Source of the DNA: Corynebacterium cystitidis
GTDB lineage: Bacteria > Actinomycetota > Actinomycetes > Mycobacteriales > Mycobacteriaceae
Reading direction: 5' to 3'
Assembly: GCF_900187295.1 (NCBI RefSeq)
Contig: NZ_LT906473.1
Span: forward strand, 682,001 to 746,000
DNA: 64,000 nt
Of this stretch, positions 16,118-25,593 are shown in pieces; within the stretch, counting starts at the first letter, position 1, and each line of letters starts with the position of its first letter. Made by a program: the position numbers and the translations under genes. The notes beneath the pieces are model-generated. The model ran no database searches. It was not told the origin of the DNA and saw only the letters and a program-made list of their open reading frames with translations.

Positions 16118-17182
16118 TTAATCCTTTCGAGAGTAAAACGGGGTTGTAGAAATAGTAAACGGATAACGGCGTCCGCGGATGTCAATTTCAACATCAGTTC
16201 CGATTTCCGCATGTTCTGGGGCCAGATGCGCCAGCGCCACCGGGTAGCCCAATGTCGGCGAGGGCTGACCTGAAGTCACCGTGCCGATCTTCTGATCAGC
16301 CAGGTACACCTCCGCACCACTGCGCGCAGCGCGACGCTGCTCCGATGTCAGACCAGCAATCACAAACTCAGGTTCGCGCCCGGTGAGGGCTTGCTTGCCG
16401 ACGAAATCCGCGTCCTTCTTCGCAAACGCCCGCGTCATGCCAGCCTCCACCGGAGTCACCTGCTCGGACAACTCGTTGCCAAACAGCGGCATCGCGGCCT
16501 CGAGACGCAGCGAATCGCGGGCCGCCAAACCACAGGGGGTGGCTCCGGGGGCAACGTACTCCCACACCACGGAAGCGTCTTCGGCAGCAACGTAAAGCTC
16601 GAAGCCGTCCTCGCCGGTGTATCCGGTGCGTGCCACCAACACGTCGGTGCCCTGCAAGCTCATAGGTTCAGCTGAATAGTAGGAGAGCTTGTCGGGGTCG
16701 TCGTCAAGCATGGTCTGCAGCAACGCCACAGAGCCGGGCCCCTGGACAGCTACCAGCGCGGTGTCACGCGACTGATTATCCAGACGGACGTCAAAACCCT
16801 CAGCCCGTTGCTGGAAAGCCTGCCACACAGTGTCAGTATTCGAGGCGTTAGGCACCACCAGGAAGTCCTCCTGGCCCAAACGGTAAGTGATCAAGTCATC
16901 GAGAATGCCTCCCTGCTCGTTGACCAGCATGGAATATTTCGCCTTACCCAGCTTCAGAGTGCTGAGCTGCGAGATCAACGCATAGTCTAGAAAAGCAGCT
17001 GCGTCGGGGCCGGTAACAGCAATCTCGCCCATGTGGGACAGATCGAACACACCGACGGCGTTGCGGACAGCGCGGTGCTCGTCCAGCTCGTTGTCATACT
17101 TCAGCGGCATGTCCCAGCCGCCGAAATCAGTAAACGTTGCGCCCAGCTTCTCGTGGACGGCGTGCAGTGGTGATTGAGTCAT
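16118..17182 (-). CDS. gcvT: Glycine cleavage system T protein (aminomethyltransferase)
   Basis: This 354-residue protein transfers the methylene group from GcvH to tetrahydrofolate, releasing ammonia. It opens with SPLHAVHEKLGATFTDFGGWDMPLKY and shows the family signature VGVFDLSHMGEI, GYTGEDGFELYV (folate-binding core) and LAARDSLRLEAAMPLFGNEL. Length is typical. It sits between gcvP and gcvH in a compact operon. Confidence 0.97.
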   Translation of the reverse strand: MTQSPLHAVHEKLGATFTDFGGWDMPLKYDNELDEHRAVRNAVGVFDLSHMGEIAVTGPDAAAFLDYALISQLSTLKLGKAKYSMLVNEQGGILDDLITYRLGQEDFLVVPNASNTDTVWQAFQQRAEGFDVRLDNQSRDTALVAVQGPGSVALLQTMLDDDPDKLSYYSAEPMSLQGTDVLVARTGYTGEDGFELYVAAEDASVVWEYVAPGATPCGLAARDSLRLEAAMPLFGNELSEQVTPVEAGMTRAFAKKDADFVGKQALTGREPEFVIAGLTSEQRRAARSGAEVYLADQKIGTVTSGQPSPTLGYPVALAHLAPEHAEIGTDVEIDIRGRRYPFTISTTPFYSRKD

Positions 17183-17204
17183 TATGTTAGTCCTTATCTA
17201 TACG

Positions 17205-17231
17205 GCATCGATCAGCATCTATCAGCATCTA
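17205..17231. repeat. Short tandem repeat between gcvP and gcvT
   Basis: ATCAGCATCT is present twice in tandem in the 46-nt gcvP-gcvT gap. No function is apparent; it may alter spacing between the two genes. Confidence 0.35.
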
Positions 17232-20099
17232 TTCGGTGGCGTCTCCACTATCGAAGAAGGCCGGAGGTGGGCAGGAGCACGCAAGGTTGCGGTCGCCATA
17301 GGCATCATCGATACGGCGCACCGGTGGGAAATACTTCCAGCGACGCAACGTGTCCACCGGGTAGGCGGCCTTCTCGCGGCCGAAAGAGTAATCCCACTCG
17401 TTGCGGCTGACAGACAAAGCAGTAAACGGTGCGTGGGCAATCACAGACACCTCGTAGGCCACCTTGCCATCAATAATCTCCTGGATCTCCGCACGAATAG
17501 TTTTCATCGCCGTGATGAAACGGTCCAGCTCATCCTTGTCCTCAGACTCAGTAGGCTCCACCATCACGGTGCCCGCCACCGGGAAAGCCAGGGTAGGGGC
17601 GTGGAAGCCAAAATCCATCAGGCGCTTACATACATCCAACGCAGTCACCCCAGACTTGTCTGTCAGATCGCGTAAATCCAAGATGCACTCGTGGCCCACC
17701 AACCCAGCGTTGCCGGTGTAGAGGGTGGGGAAGTCGTCGGCAAGCATACGCGAAATATAGTTCGCGCCCAGGACAGCATGCGCGGTAGCCTGCGCCAGGC
17801 CCGCATAGCCCGTCATAGCGATGTACGCCCAGGAAATCTGCAACACACCCGCCGAACCAAACTTGGTAGAAGCCACCGGCACGCCCTCACCCACAGGTAC
17901 CGGGGCGGAGGCATCCACGGTTATCGGATCAGCCGGCAAGAACGGAATGAGGTGCTCTGCCACACCAATCGGGCCCACACCAGGGCCACCGCCACCGTGC
18001 GGAATGGTAAACGTCTTATGCAGGTTCAGGTGCGAGACATCGCCACCGAAATCACCCGGGCGCGCAATACCCGTCAACGCGTTCATGTTCGCGCCATCGA
18101 TATAGACCTGGCCGCCGGCCGCATGCACCTTGTCACACACCTCGCGCACCTCAGGATCAAACACACCGTGAGTGGACGGGTAAGTGATCATAATCGCTGC
18201 GACCTGAGGGCCATACTGCTCCAACTTCGCGTCTAAGTCAGCGGTGTCGATAGAACCATCATCGGCCGTCTTGACCACCACCACCCGCAGGTTTGCCAGG
18301 GTGGCCGAAGCAGCATTCGTACCATGCGCCGACGACGGGATCAAACAGATATCGCGCCCACTGTCCCCTTGGGCTTCGTGGTAGCGGCGAATCGCCAACA
18401 AGCCAGCCAACTCACCCTGCGAACCCGCATTCGGCTGCACACTCACCTTCGCATAACCCGTCAACTGCGCCAACCAGTCTTCCAACTCCGCGATCAGCTC
18501 ACGCCAGCCCTGCGTGTACTGATCAGGGGTGTACGGGTGCACGTCCGCAAACCCAGGCCACGTAATCGCCTCCAAGCCCGCAGTAGGATTCAGCTTCATC
18601 GTGCACGAACCAAGCGGAATCATCGCTCGGTCCAGCGCCAAATCCTTATCACCCAGCATGCGGATATAGCGCATCAGCTGAGTCTCCGAGTGGTAGGTGT
18701 TAAACACCTCGTGCTGCAAAGGCGCCTCAGCTCGCGCAAGCTCCCCAGGCAACTCGAAGGAGTGATCGTCGGCAAGCGCCGTGATACCAAAACCAGCCAC
18801 CAGCGCGGCCAAGTCACGCTCCGAGGTGCCCTCGCCGAAACTCACGCCAACGGTATCCGCATCAATCGCGCGCACCAGGTAACCAGATTGAGCGAGCGTA
18901 TCGACGATCCCCTCAGCACGCCCCGGCACCTCGATAGCAACCGTGTCAAAGAAATGCTCATGCTTGACAGAAAGCCCCGCCTGCGCAACCGACGCAGCAA
19001 ACCTGCCCGCCCACTGGTGAATATCCTGCGCAATCGCAGTCAAACCCTCAGGGCCATGGTATACCGCGTAAAAGGAGGCCGTAACCGCCAGCAACGCCTG
19101 CGCCGTACAAATATTACTGGTCGCGCGTTCACGGCGAATATGCTGCTCACGAGCCTGCAGCGCCAAACGGTACGCAGGCACCCCTTCAGCATCCTTCGAC
19201 ACGCCCACCAGGCGGCCAGGGATCTGGCGCTTCAACTTATCCGTGACAGCCATATAAGCGGCATGCGGACCGCCGTAAAATAAGGGCACACCAAACCGCT
19301 GCGTGGAACCAACCACAATGTCTGCGCCCATCGCGCCGGGCGACTCCAACACCATCAACGCCAGCGGGTCCGCCACCACCGCGGCCAAGCCACCGCGGCT
19401 ATGGATCGCATCGATAACCGGGCGGGGGTCCTTGATGTCTCCCTCCGTGCCTGGGTACGCAATTACCACCCCCACAAGGTCTTCACCGACCAGTGTGGAA
19501 TCCAGTGCGGTGATCTCCACCTCCAGATCGATGGCGCGGGCACGCTCAGCGGCCACAGCCAACACTTGGGGGTGGAGGCGCTGATCCAAGATCACGCGGC
19601 GGCCCTTTTTGACAGCTCGGCTCATCAGCCCTATTGCTTCGGCCGTGGCAGAAGCCTCGTCGAGAAGCGACGCATTCGACATTGGTAGACCAGTGAGCTC
19701 CTGGACCATCGTCTGGAAGTTTAATAATGCCTCAAGGCGACCCTGGGAAATCTCCGGCTGGTACGGGGTGTACGCCGTGTACCAACCGGCGTCTTCCACC
19801 ACGCCGCGGCGGATCACCGGGGGAGTGATGGTCGTCGAAAAGCCCTGCCCGTAGAAGGCCTTGAGTACGGTGTTCTTGCCTGCAAGCTCGCGGAGGCGCT
19901 GTTGTGCTTCGTGCTCTGCAAGCGCCGGAGGAAGATCCGGAACTTCCGTGGCGGTAAGCTTCGGGGGCAAAGTGGCATCCATGAGCTCGTCTAGGGTTGC
20001 GTAGCCGATAGCACCCAGCATCTCGTCGCGCTGCTTGGACGTTGGGCCGAGGTGGCGGTGGATAAACGGGGATGATTCCGAAATGTGTGGCAGAGCCAT
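17229..20099 (-). CDS. gcvP: Glycine dehydrogenase (decarboxylating), P protein
   Basis: This 956-residue, fused single-chain P protein decarboxylates glycine and passes the aminomethyl group to the lipoyl arm of GcvH. The start is ATG 20099 (MALPHISESSPFIHRHLGP); the open frame upstream is not homologous. The N-terminal half has YTPYQPEISQGRLEALLNFQ, and the C-terminal half carries the pyridoxal-phosphate Lys in HLNLHKTFTIPHGGGGPG. It heads the gcvP-gcvT-gcvH run. No glycine riboswitch is visible upstream of it. Confidence 0.97.
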   Translation of the reverse strand: MALPHISESSPFIHRHLGPTSKQRDEMLGAIGYATLDELMDATLPPKLTATEVPDLPPALAEHEAQQRLRELAGKNTVLKAFYGQGFSTTITPPVIRRGVVEDAGWYTAYTPYQPEISQGRLEALLNFQTMVQELTGLPMSNASLLDEASATAEAIGLMSRAVKKGRRVILDQRLHPQVLAVAAERARAIDLEVEITALDSTLVGEDLVGVVIAYPGTEGDIKDPRPVIDAIHSRGGLAAVVADPLALMVLESPGAMGADIVVGSTQRFGVPLFYGGPHAAYMAVTDKLKRQIPGRLVGVSKDAEGVPAYRLALQAREQHIRRERATSNICTAQALLAVTASFYAVYHGPEGLTAIAQDIHQWAGRFAASVAQAGLSVKHEHFFDTVAIEVPGRAEGIVDTLAQSGYLVRAIDADTVGVSFGEGTSERDLAALVAGFGITALADDHSFELPGELARAEAPLQHEVFNTYHSETQLMRYIRMLGDKDLALDRAMIPLGSCTMKLNPTAGLEAITWPGFADVHPYTPDQYTQGWRELIAELEDWLAQLTGYAKVSVQPNAGSQGELAGLLAIRRYHEAQGDSGRDICLIPSSAHGTNAASATLANLRVVVVKTADDGSIDTADLDAKLEQYGPQVAAIMITYPSTHGVFDPEVREVCDKVHAAGGQVYIDGANMNALTGIARPGDFGGDVSHLNLHKTFTIPHGGGGPGVGPIGVAEHLIPFLPADPITVDASAPVPVGEGVPVASTKFGSAGVLQISWAYIAMTGYAGLAQATAHAVLGANYISRMLADDFPTLYTGNAGLVGHECILDLRDLTDKSGVTALDVCKRLMDFGFHAPTLAFPVAGTVMVEPTESEDKDELDRFITAMKTIRAEIQEIIDGKVAYEVSVIAHAPFTALSVSRNEWDYSFGREKAAYPVDTLRRWKYFPPVRRIDDAYGDRNLACSCPPPAFFDSGDATE

Positions 20100-20179
20100 G
20101 CACAACTTCCTTAATTGTCGGGAGTGATTGATGTTCCTCTCATCATATTCTGTCAGCACGGACACTGGTATATATATGC

Positions 20180-20215
20180 AAAACCGCCACCTTCCCAGGG
20201 GTAGGGAGGTGGCGG
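20180..20215 (-). terminator. Terminator after sucB
   Basis: CCGCCACCTTCCC (20184-20196) pairs with GGGAGGTGGCGG (20204-20215). On the minus strand it is followed by TTTTGCATAT, 20 nt after the sucB stop. It separates sucB from gcvP. Confidence 0.8.
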
Positions 20216-20235
20216 TAGCAGCGCTTATGCCCGGA

Positions 20236-22356
20236 CTACAGGCCGAGGTCATCCTCAAAGTCGCCGGTCTCTAGGCGATCCTTGATGGTAGTGACGAATC
20301 GACCCGCGTCTGCACCGTCAACCAGCTGGTGGTCGTAGGTGAACGGCAGGTAGCACATCTGGCGGATGGCGATGGAGTCCACGCCGTCCTCAGTGATGAT
20401 GACAGGGCGCTTCTCAATCGCAGCCGTGCCCAGGATCCCTGCCTGGGGAGGAGTGAGCACCGGCGTATCCAGCAGCGCACCTTCGGAACCAATGTTGGTC
20501 ACGGTAAAGGTTGCACCAGACAGGTCATCCGGACGCAGCTTCTTGTTACGTGCGCGATCTGCCAGGTCTGCGATAGCCTTCGCGATCTCAGCTAAGTTGA
20601 GGTTCTGAGCATCCTTGATCACAGGCACCAGTAGACCCTGTGGGGTGTCCACAGCGATACCGATATTCACAGCTTCGTGGTAGGTGATCTCCTTCGCCTC
20701 AGCGTTATAAGACGCGTTGACATTCGGGTGGGAGACCAAAGCCTCAGCAGTAGCCTTGACAAAGAACGCTAGGTAGGTGATGTTCACGCCGTACTTTTCG
20801 ACGAAAGCTGGCTTAGCTTTCTTACGCAGCTCTGCGACGCGGGTGACATCCACTTCCTGAACGTGGGTGAGCTGTGCCGTGGTCTGCAGCGACTCAACCA
20901 TCTTCGTCGCGGTGATCTCGCGGATCCGGTTGACCTTCTGGGTGGTGCCGATCAGCTCAGCCTTCTCTGGGTCAACAGACTTGGTGGACCAGTTAGCGCG
21001 AGAGCCCTTTGGTGCAGCCTTCTGTTCAGACTTAGATGCGTCTGCGGATTCTGAAGCTGCAGAATCATCCTTGGCCGCAGCCAAGACATCCTGCTTACGG
21101 ATGCGGCCACCAACACCGGTGCCCTCAATCGAGTTCAAGTCAACGCCGTGCTTATCAGCCAGCTTGCGCACCAAAGGAGTGACGTAAGGAACGTTGCCGG
21201 AGTTATTGACCTTCTCCGATCCTGGAGTCTGCTTCGGCTCATCCTTAGCGGCGGGCTGCTTTTCCTCCTGCTTTTCTTCCTGAGATTCGGACTTCTTCTC
21301 CTCGGACTTGTCCTTCTCGTCGGATTCGTCAGCGTCGGCACCTGCGTCGTCAGTATCAGCGCTTGCATCAGCGTCGGCCGCAGCGTCTGCGTCGCCGATG
21401 CGTGCGATGACTTCGCCGACTTCGACGGTGTCGTCTTCCTCGGCGAGGATTTCTACCAGGGTGCCTGCCACAGGCGATGGGATTTCGGTGTCGACTTTGT
21501 CGGTAGAGACCTCAAGGAGTGGTTCGTCGACCTCGACTTCGTCGCCGACTTCCTTCAGCCACGTGGTGATGGTGCCTTCGGTGACAGACTCGCCAAGTTC
21601 TGGCATCTCAACATCGGTAGCTTCACCGGAGCCACCGGACTTCTTCTTCGGCTTGGCATCCTTCGCCTCGTCAACGGTAGCGTTGTCTTCCTTGGACTCA
21701 GCTTCTTCGATAGCCTCGTCGGAAGGAACATCGCCGTCCTCATCCTCAGCGGCCGCAGCGTCTGCGTCGCCGATGCGTGCGATGACTTCGCCGACCTCGA
21801 CGGTGTCGTCTTCCTCAGCGAGGATTTCTACCAGGGTGCCTGCCACAGGCGATGGGATTTCGGTGTCGACCTTGTCGGTAGAGACCTCAAGGAGTGGTTC
21901 GTCGACCTCGACTTCGTCGCCGACTTCCTTCAGCCACGTGGTGATGGTGCCTTCGGTGACAGACTCGCCAAGTTCTGGCATCTCAACGTCGGTGGCCTTG
22001 CCAGAAGCCTTCCCAGAACTGCCGGAAGATTTCTTCTCTTCCTTCTCTTCTGGCTCGTCTTTCTCTTCTGGCTCATCCTGTTCCTCGGCTGCGTCTGCGC
22101 CAGAGTCGGCGGAATCGCCCTCATCACCGACGATGGCGATGACTTCGCCGACCTCGACGGTGTCGTCCTCCTCCGCCTTGATCTCTAGCAGCACGCCAGC
22201 GACAGGGGACGGGATTTCGGTGTCAACCTTGTCGGTAGAGACCTCGAGCAACGGTTCGTCGACCTCGACGGTATCGCCGACTTCCTTCAGCCACGTGGTA
22301 ATTGTGCCTTCGGTGACGGATTCGCCCAGCTCGGGCATCTCAACTGAGTGCGCCAT
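20236..22356 (-). CDS. sucB: Dihydrolipoamide acyltransferase (E2) with three lipoyl domains
   Basis: This 706-residue E2 has three lipoyl domains, each with [14 protein letters not shown] around the acceptor Lys (K43, K161, K286), joined by acidic Glu/Lys- and Ala/Asp-rich linkers. A peripheral-subunit-binding domain follows at about 388-425 ([23 protein letters not shown]), then a catalytic acyltransferase core ending in HQLVDG (H676, D680). Annotated as sucB in many corynebacteria. In C. glutamicum the equivalent protein (AceF) is the only E2 and serves a mixed pyruvate/2-oxoglutarate dehydrogenase supercomplex, so the substrate may be acetyl rather than succinyl. The start is fixed by GAGGAG 9 nt upstream. 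Confidence 0.95.
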   Translation of the reverse strand: MAHSVEMPELGESVTEGTITTWLKEVGDTVEVDEPLLEVSTDKVDTEIPSPVAGVLLEIKAEEDDTVEVGEVIAIVGDEGDSADSGADAAEEQDEPEEKDEPEEKEEKKSSGSSGKASGKATDVEMPELGESVTEGTITTWLKEVGDEVEVDEPLLEVSTDKVDTEIPSPVAGTLVEILAEEDDTVEVGEVIARIGDADAAAAEDEDGDVPSDEAIEEAESKEDNATVDEAKDAKPKKKSGGSGEATDVEMPELGESVTEGTITTWLKEVGDEVEVDEPLLEVSTDKVDTEIPSPVAGTLVEILAEEDDTVEVGEVIARIGDADAAADADASADTDDAGADADESDEKDKSEEKKSESQEEKQEEKQPAAKDEPKQTPGSEKVNNSGNVPYVTPLVRKLADKHGVDLNSIEGTGVGGRIRKQDVLAAAKDDSAASESADASKSEQKAAPKGSRANWSTKSVDPEKAELIGTTQKVNRIREITATKMVESLQTTAQLTHVQEVDVTRVAELRKKAKPAFVEKYGVNITYLAFFVKATAEALVSHPNVNASYNAEAKEITYHEAVNIGIAVDTPQGLLVPVIKDAQNLNLAEIAKAIADLADRARNKKLRPDDLSGATFTVTNIGSEGALLDTPVLTPPQAGILGTAAIEKRPVIITEDGVDSIAIRQMCYLPFTYDHQLVDGADAGRFVTTIKDRLETGDFEDDLGL
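21376..21617. repeat. Direct repeat in sucB, copy A (third lipoyl domain)
   Basis: About 242 bp nearly identical to 21751-21992, offset exactly 375 bp (125 codons). Only a few bases differ, so the second and third lipoyl domains are kept alike at DNA level. Confidence 0.85.
21751..21992. repeat. Direct repeat in sucB, copy B (second lipoyl domain)
   Basis: Partner of 21376-21617. Recombination between the copies would remove or add exactly one lipoyl domain plus linker while keeping the reading frame. Confidence 0.85.
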
Positions 22357-22480
22357 GTTTTGAGTCTCCTCGAAAATTAGTTAAACGGAAGCTTTATGCG
22401 TCCAGAGTACCTGTTGACAAAACTTTGTGGGCATAAACCTTGCATAGATGGGGCGAATTAAAACTACCCCCATACCTAAG

Positions 22481-22486
22481 TATGAT
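22481..22486 (+). promoter_or_regulatory. -10 element, probable leaderless start
   Basis: TATGAT, 8 nt, then the GTG at 22495. No ribosome site is present. Confidence 0.55.
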
Positions 22487-22494
22487 GGATAATT

Positions 22495-22887
22495 GTGTTT
22501 AACCTTTTCGGACGCAAGAAAAAGTCCTCACCCCTGACCCCTCCCCGCGGTCCAGGTGAGACAATCCGCCCCGAAGATAGTGCCTACCTCGCCGAGTGGG
22601 TGAAAGGCCGTGCCTTCGTCGAGGGGTTCGTCGAACCCGAAACGATGGTCAACGAGATGTCGGTTGTGCTTGTCGACGAAAATGGTGAGCACACGCGTCG
22701 CCGCATCGGAGGTCCGAAAGGCATCGACGCCGTAGCGAAGCTGCTCAATATCCCCATCTACGACGTGGAGGAGACCGGCTACCCTGATCGCATGCGCCGC
22801 AAAATAGAGCAGGAGCGCATCTTGCGCAAACGTGCCGAACAGCGGGAACGCCGCGCCAAATTCGAGCGCGGCGAAGACCCCAACTAG
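22495..22887 (+). CDS. Conserved actinobacterial hypothetical protein
   Basis: 130 residues. A basic start (FNLFGRKKK) and Pro-rich linker lead into a compact domain (SAYLAEWVKGRAFVEGFVEPETMVNEMSVVLVDENGEHTRRRIGGPKGIDAVAKLL), and a long charged helix rich in Arg and Glu ends the chain. I know no function; similar proteins accompany sucB/aceF in corynebacteria. There is no signal peptide or membrane helix. It is divergent from sucB and convergent with pepA (29 nt between stops). The GTG start is supported by the leaderless promoter pattern. Confidence 0.8.
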   Translation: MFNLFGRKKKSSPLTPPRGPGETIRPEDSAYLAEWVKGRAFVEGFVEPETMVNEMSVVLVDENGEHTRRRIGGPKGIDAVAKLLNIPIYDVEETGYPDRMRRKIEQERILRKRAEQRERRAKFERGEDPN

Positions 22888-22916
22888 TAAACCGGTGCAC
22901 ACCCCGTTCGCAGTAC

Positions 22917-24368
22917 TTAAGAAAGGCTCCGCAGCACGTCAACAATGGTGCGCACGCCATAGCCCGTTGCACGCTTCGGTGTGTAGGCGTGCGCGCTGCC
23001 GCCATTAAAGGCAGGTCCGGCAATATCAACGTGAGCCCACTGAATGCCCTCGCCCACAAACGCCTCAATGTACCGGCCAGCTACCAGCATGCCGGCAAAA
23101 CGCGAGCTGTGGGAGTTGCGCACGTCTGCAATCGGGGACTTGAGATCATCCGCGGTCTCCTCAGGCAGCGGCATCGCCCAAGCAGGCTCGCCGGCATCGC
23201 GGGCCACAGCAGCAACATGGTCGCGGAACTCATCGCTACCCATCACACCAGCGGTCCGAGCACCCAAAGCCACCAGCTGCGCACCGGTCAGAGTAGAAGC
23301 CTCAATCAGATAATCTGGTTTCTCCTCAGAAGCACGCGCGAGCGCGTCGGCAAGCACCACACGGCCCTCAGCATCCGTATTGATAATCTCGGAGGTCTTG
23401 CCACCGTAGTGGGTGATCACATCGCCCGGGCGGGTTGCGCCGCCGGAAGGCATATTTTCTGCCATCGACAGCCACGTATCAATCTGCACCGGCACTCCCA
23501 AGCGGGCCGCAGCAATGGTGGCCCCCAGCATCATGGCGGAACCACCCATGTCGGAGATCATGTCCTCCATCTTGGAGCCAGGCTTCAGCGAGATACCACC
23601 AGTGTCGAAAGTAATGCCCTTGCCCACAAGCGCGACCTTCTTCTTCGCGCGGCGGGGCTTCCACTCGAGGTGAACCAGCCGGGGTGGGCGGTGAGATCCT
23701 TTGCCCACCGCAATCAGGCCCCCATAACCACCCTTCTCCAAGGCCTTCTCATCCAGTACCTCAACCTTGAGGCCCGCCTCTTTACCCACAGCCTGCACTA
23801 GCTCCGCGTAGACCTCGGGGTAGAGGTGGTTGGCTGGGGTGTTCACCAAGTCGCGGGCAAAATTCACGGACTCCGCTACAATTTGGGCCGTCTCGAACTC
23901 TTCCTTGGCAGATTTCTCACCCACAACAGTGACCACAGCCGGCTTCTGCTCTTCATCGCCAGCTGCCTTAAAACCGGCGTAAGTATAGCCACCAAGCAGC
24001 AGGCCCTCCACGATTGGTGCTACACCAAACTCGGTAGAGATAACGGCCTCCCGCACACCGGTGAGAGAACGTCCAAGTTCACCGGCTGCACGGCGCACGG
24101 CGTCGTCGTCAAGCTCCTCAGCATGCCCCAAGCCGAACGCGACAATCAGCTGATCGTCGAAAAGCACACGCGTGACCTCGCCATGCTTTCCTGTGGCGCC
24201 GACGCGCTCTAGCGCTTCGAGCAGCCCCTTCGGCACCAACTGGGTGACGGGCACCTCCAGTGCCTCGCCTTTGGTGACAGGGATCAAGAGGGTTTCGGGT
24301 TGCTTCGGTGCCTTCGCGGCAAAACCGAGCGTGAGCGTGGTTCCAGTAACCGGGAGGGTAAAGCTCAT
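22917..24368 (-). CDS. pepA: Leucyl aminopeptidase (M17)
   Basis: This 483-residue, two-metal aminopeptidase removes N-terminal residues from peptides in the cytoplasm as a hexamer. The catalytic C-terminal domain shows VALVGKGITFDTGGISLKPG (metal and catalytic Lys), DMGGSAMM and the M17 signature NTDAEGRVVLADAL. The N-terminal ~150 residues form the macro-like domain. The start is backed by AAAGGAAC. It is convergent with the preceding hypothetical gene and divergent from ilvE. Confidence 0.97.
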   Translation of the reverse strand: MSFTLPVTGTTLTLGFAAKAPKQPETLLIPVTKGEALEVPVTQLVPKGLLEALERVGATGKHGEVTRVLFDDQLIVAFGLGHAEELDDDAVRRAAGELGRSLTGVREAVISTEFGVAPIVEGLLLGGYTYAGFKAAGDEEQKPAVVTVVGEKSAKEEFETAQIVAESVNFARDLVNTPANHLYPEVYAELVQAVGKEAGLKVEVLDEKALEKGGYGGLIAVGKGSHRPPRLVHLEWKPRRAKKKVALVGKGITFDTGGISLKPGSKMEDMISDMGGSAMMLGATIAAARLGVPVQIDTWLSMAENMPSGGATRPGDVITHYGGKTSEIINTDAEGRVVLADALARASEEKPDYLIEASTLTGAQLVALGARTAGVMGSDEFRDHVAAVARDAGEPAWAMPLPEETADDLKSPIADVRNSHSSRFAGMLVAGRYIEAFVGEGIQWAHVDIAGPAFNGGSAHAYTPKRATGYGVRTIVDVLRSLS

Positions 24369-24429
24369 GAATACGTTCCTTTCTTAGTTGTACCCACGAG
24401 CATATCGACAACGCCCGACACAGCGCGAG

Positions 24430-24435
24430 TATGTT
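24430..24435 (+). promoter_or_regulatory. -10 element, probable leaderless start of ilvE
   Basis: TATGTT, 7 nt, then the ATG at 24443. This favours that ATG over the in-frame ATG at 24431, which lies inside the -10 box. Confidence 0.5.
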
Positions 24436-24442
24436 GGAACGC

Positions 24443-25546
24443 ATGACCTCTCTTGAATTTCAGATCACAAAGACCACACACCCAACTACCGGCAAGGATC
24501 TGGAAGAGATCCTTGCAAACCCGCAGTTCGGAAAAAAATTTACTGACCACATGATCACCATCGACTGGACCGAGGACAAAGGCTGGCATGACGCGCAGCT
24601 GCGCCCCTACGAGTCCATCCCCATGGACCCCGCGACCACGGTCTTCCACTATGGCCAGGCAATCTTCGAAGGCTTGAAAGCCTACCGCCAGCCAGACGGA
24701 ACGATTGCAACTTTTCGCCCGGAGGAGAACGCGAAGCGGATGCAGTACTCCGCGCGCCGCATGGCCATGCCCGAGCTCCCCGTAGAAGACTTTCTTGAAG
24801 CGCTGCGCCTGCTTGTCGACGCAGACCAGGACTGGGTACCAGCAGCCGGGGGAGAGGCCAGCCTTTACCTGCGTCCATTCATGATTTCCACCGAGGTTTC
24901 CTTGGGGGTCTCGCCTGCGGATGCATACCGCTTCTTCGTGATCGCCTCTCCGTCGGGCGCTTATTTCAAGGGTGGCCTGAAGCCTGTGAGCGTGTGGCTC
25001 AGTGAGGACTACACACGCGCCGCGCCAGGGGGAACCGGCGATGCGAAGTTCGCCGGCAATTATGCAGCTTCCTTGCTGGCCCAGGCACAGGCTGAGGAGA
25101 AGGGATGTGACCAGGTGGTGTGGCTTGACGGCATCGAACACAACTACATCGAAGAGATGGGCGGCATGAACCTCATGTTCGTCTATGGAACTGGCGACAA
25201 CGCCAAGGTTGTCACCCCAGCGCTTTCAGGCTCCCTGCTGCCTGGCATCACGCGTGACTCCTTACTTCAGGTGGCGCGCGACATGGGTTATCAGACTGAG
25301 GAGCGCCGCATTCACAAGCAGGAATGGGCCGACGACGCTCGATCCGGTGCGATGAGCGAGGCCATGGCCTGCGGTACCGCTGCTGTGATCACTCCGGTGG
25401 GGCGAGTGCTGTCCAACCACGGCGAGTTCCTGGTGAACAACAACGAGCCCGGAAAGATCACCATGGCGATGCGCGAGCGTCTCACCGGCATTCAGCACGG
25501 CACAGTCGAAGATCTCCACGGCTGGGTATATCCACTGGTAAAGTAA
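24443..25546 (+). CDS. ilvE: Branched-chain amino acid aminotransferase
   Basis: This 367-residue, fold-type IV pyridoxal-phosphate enzyme transaminates the last step of leucine, isoleucine and valine synthesis. Visible features are the substrate loop TVFHYGQAIFEGLKAYR, the cofactor Lys in GTGDAKFAGNYA, LDGIEHNYIEEMGGMN and GTAAVITPVG. The start MTSLEFQITKTT matches corynebacterial IlvE, and the ATG at 24431 is less likely. It is divergent from pepA and convergent with cobT. Confidence 0.96.
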   Translation: MTSLEFQITKTTHPTTGKDLEEILANPQFGKKFTDHMITIDWTEDKGWHDAQLRPYESIPMDPATTVFHYGQAIFEGLKAYRQPDGTIATFRPEENAKRMQYSARRMAMPELPVEDFLEALRLLVDADQDWVPAAGGEASLYLRPFMISTEVSLGVSPADAYRFFVIASPSGAYFKGGLKPVSVWLSEDYTRAAPGGTGDAKFAGNYAASLLAQAQAEEKGCDQVVWLDGIEHNYIEEMGGMNLMFVYGTGDNAKVVTPALSGSLLPGITRDSLLQVARDMGYQTEERRIHKQEWADDARSGAMSEAMACGTAAVITPVGRVLSNHGEFLVNNNEPGKITMAMRERLTGIQHGTVEDLHGWVYPLVK

Positions 25547-25593
25547 CGTTTCGGTGCGTCGATGCGCACGCTTTACGACGAGGGGATCACGCT

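Noticed and set aside
18324..19283. 319-aa antisense frame opposite gcvP
   Set aside because: Arg-rich shadow of a GC-rich gene; no family or ribosome site.
20100..20180. Glycine riboswitch before gcvP
   Set aside because: The short region between sucB terminator and gcvP lacks the tandem glycine aptamer motifs and is too small.
21148..22363. Two antisense frames of about 350 aa opposite sucB
   Set aside because: Low-complexity Ser/Thr- or Leu/Val/Asp-rich translations produced by the lipoyl repeats and acidic linkers on the other strand.
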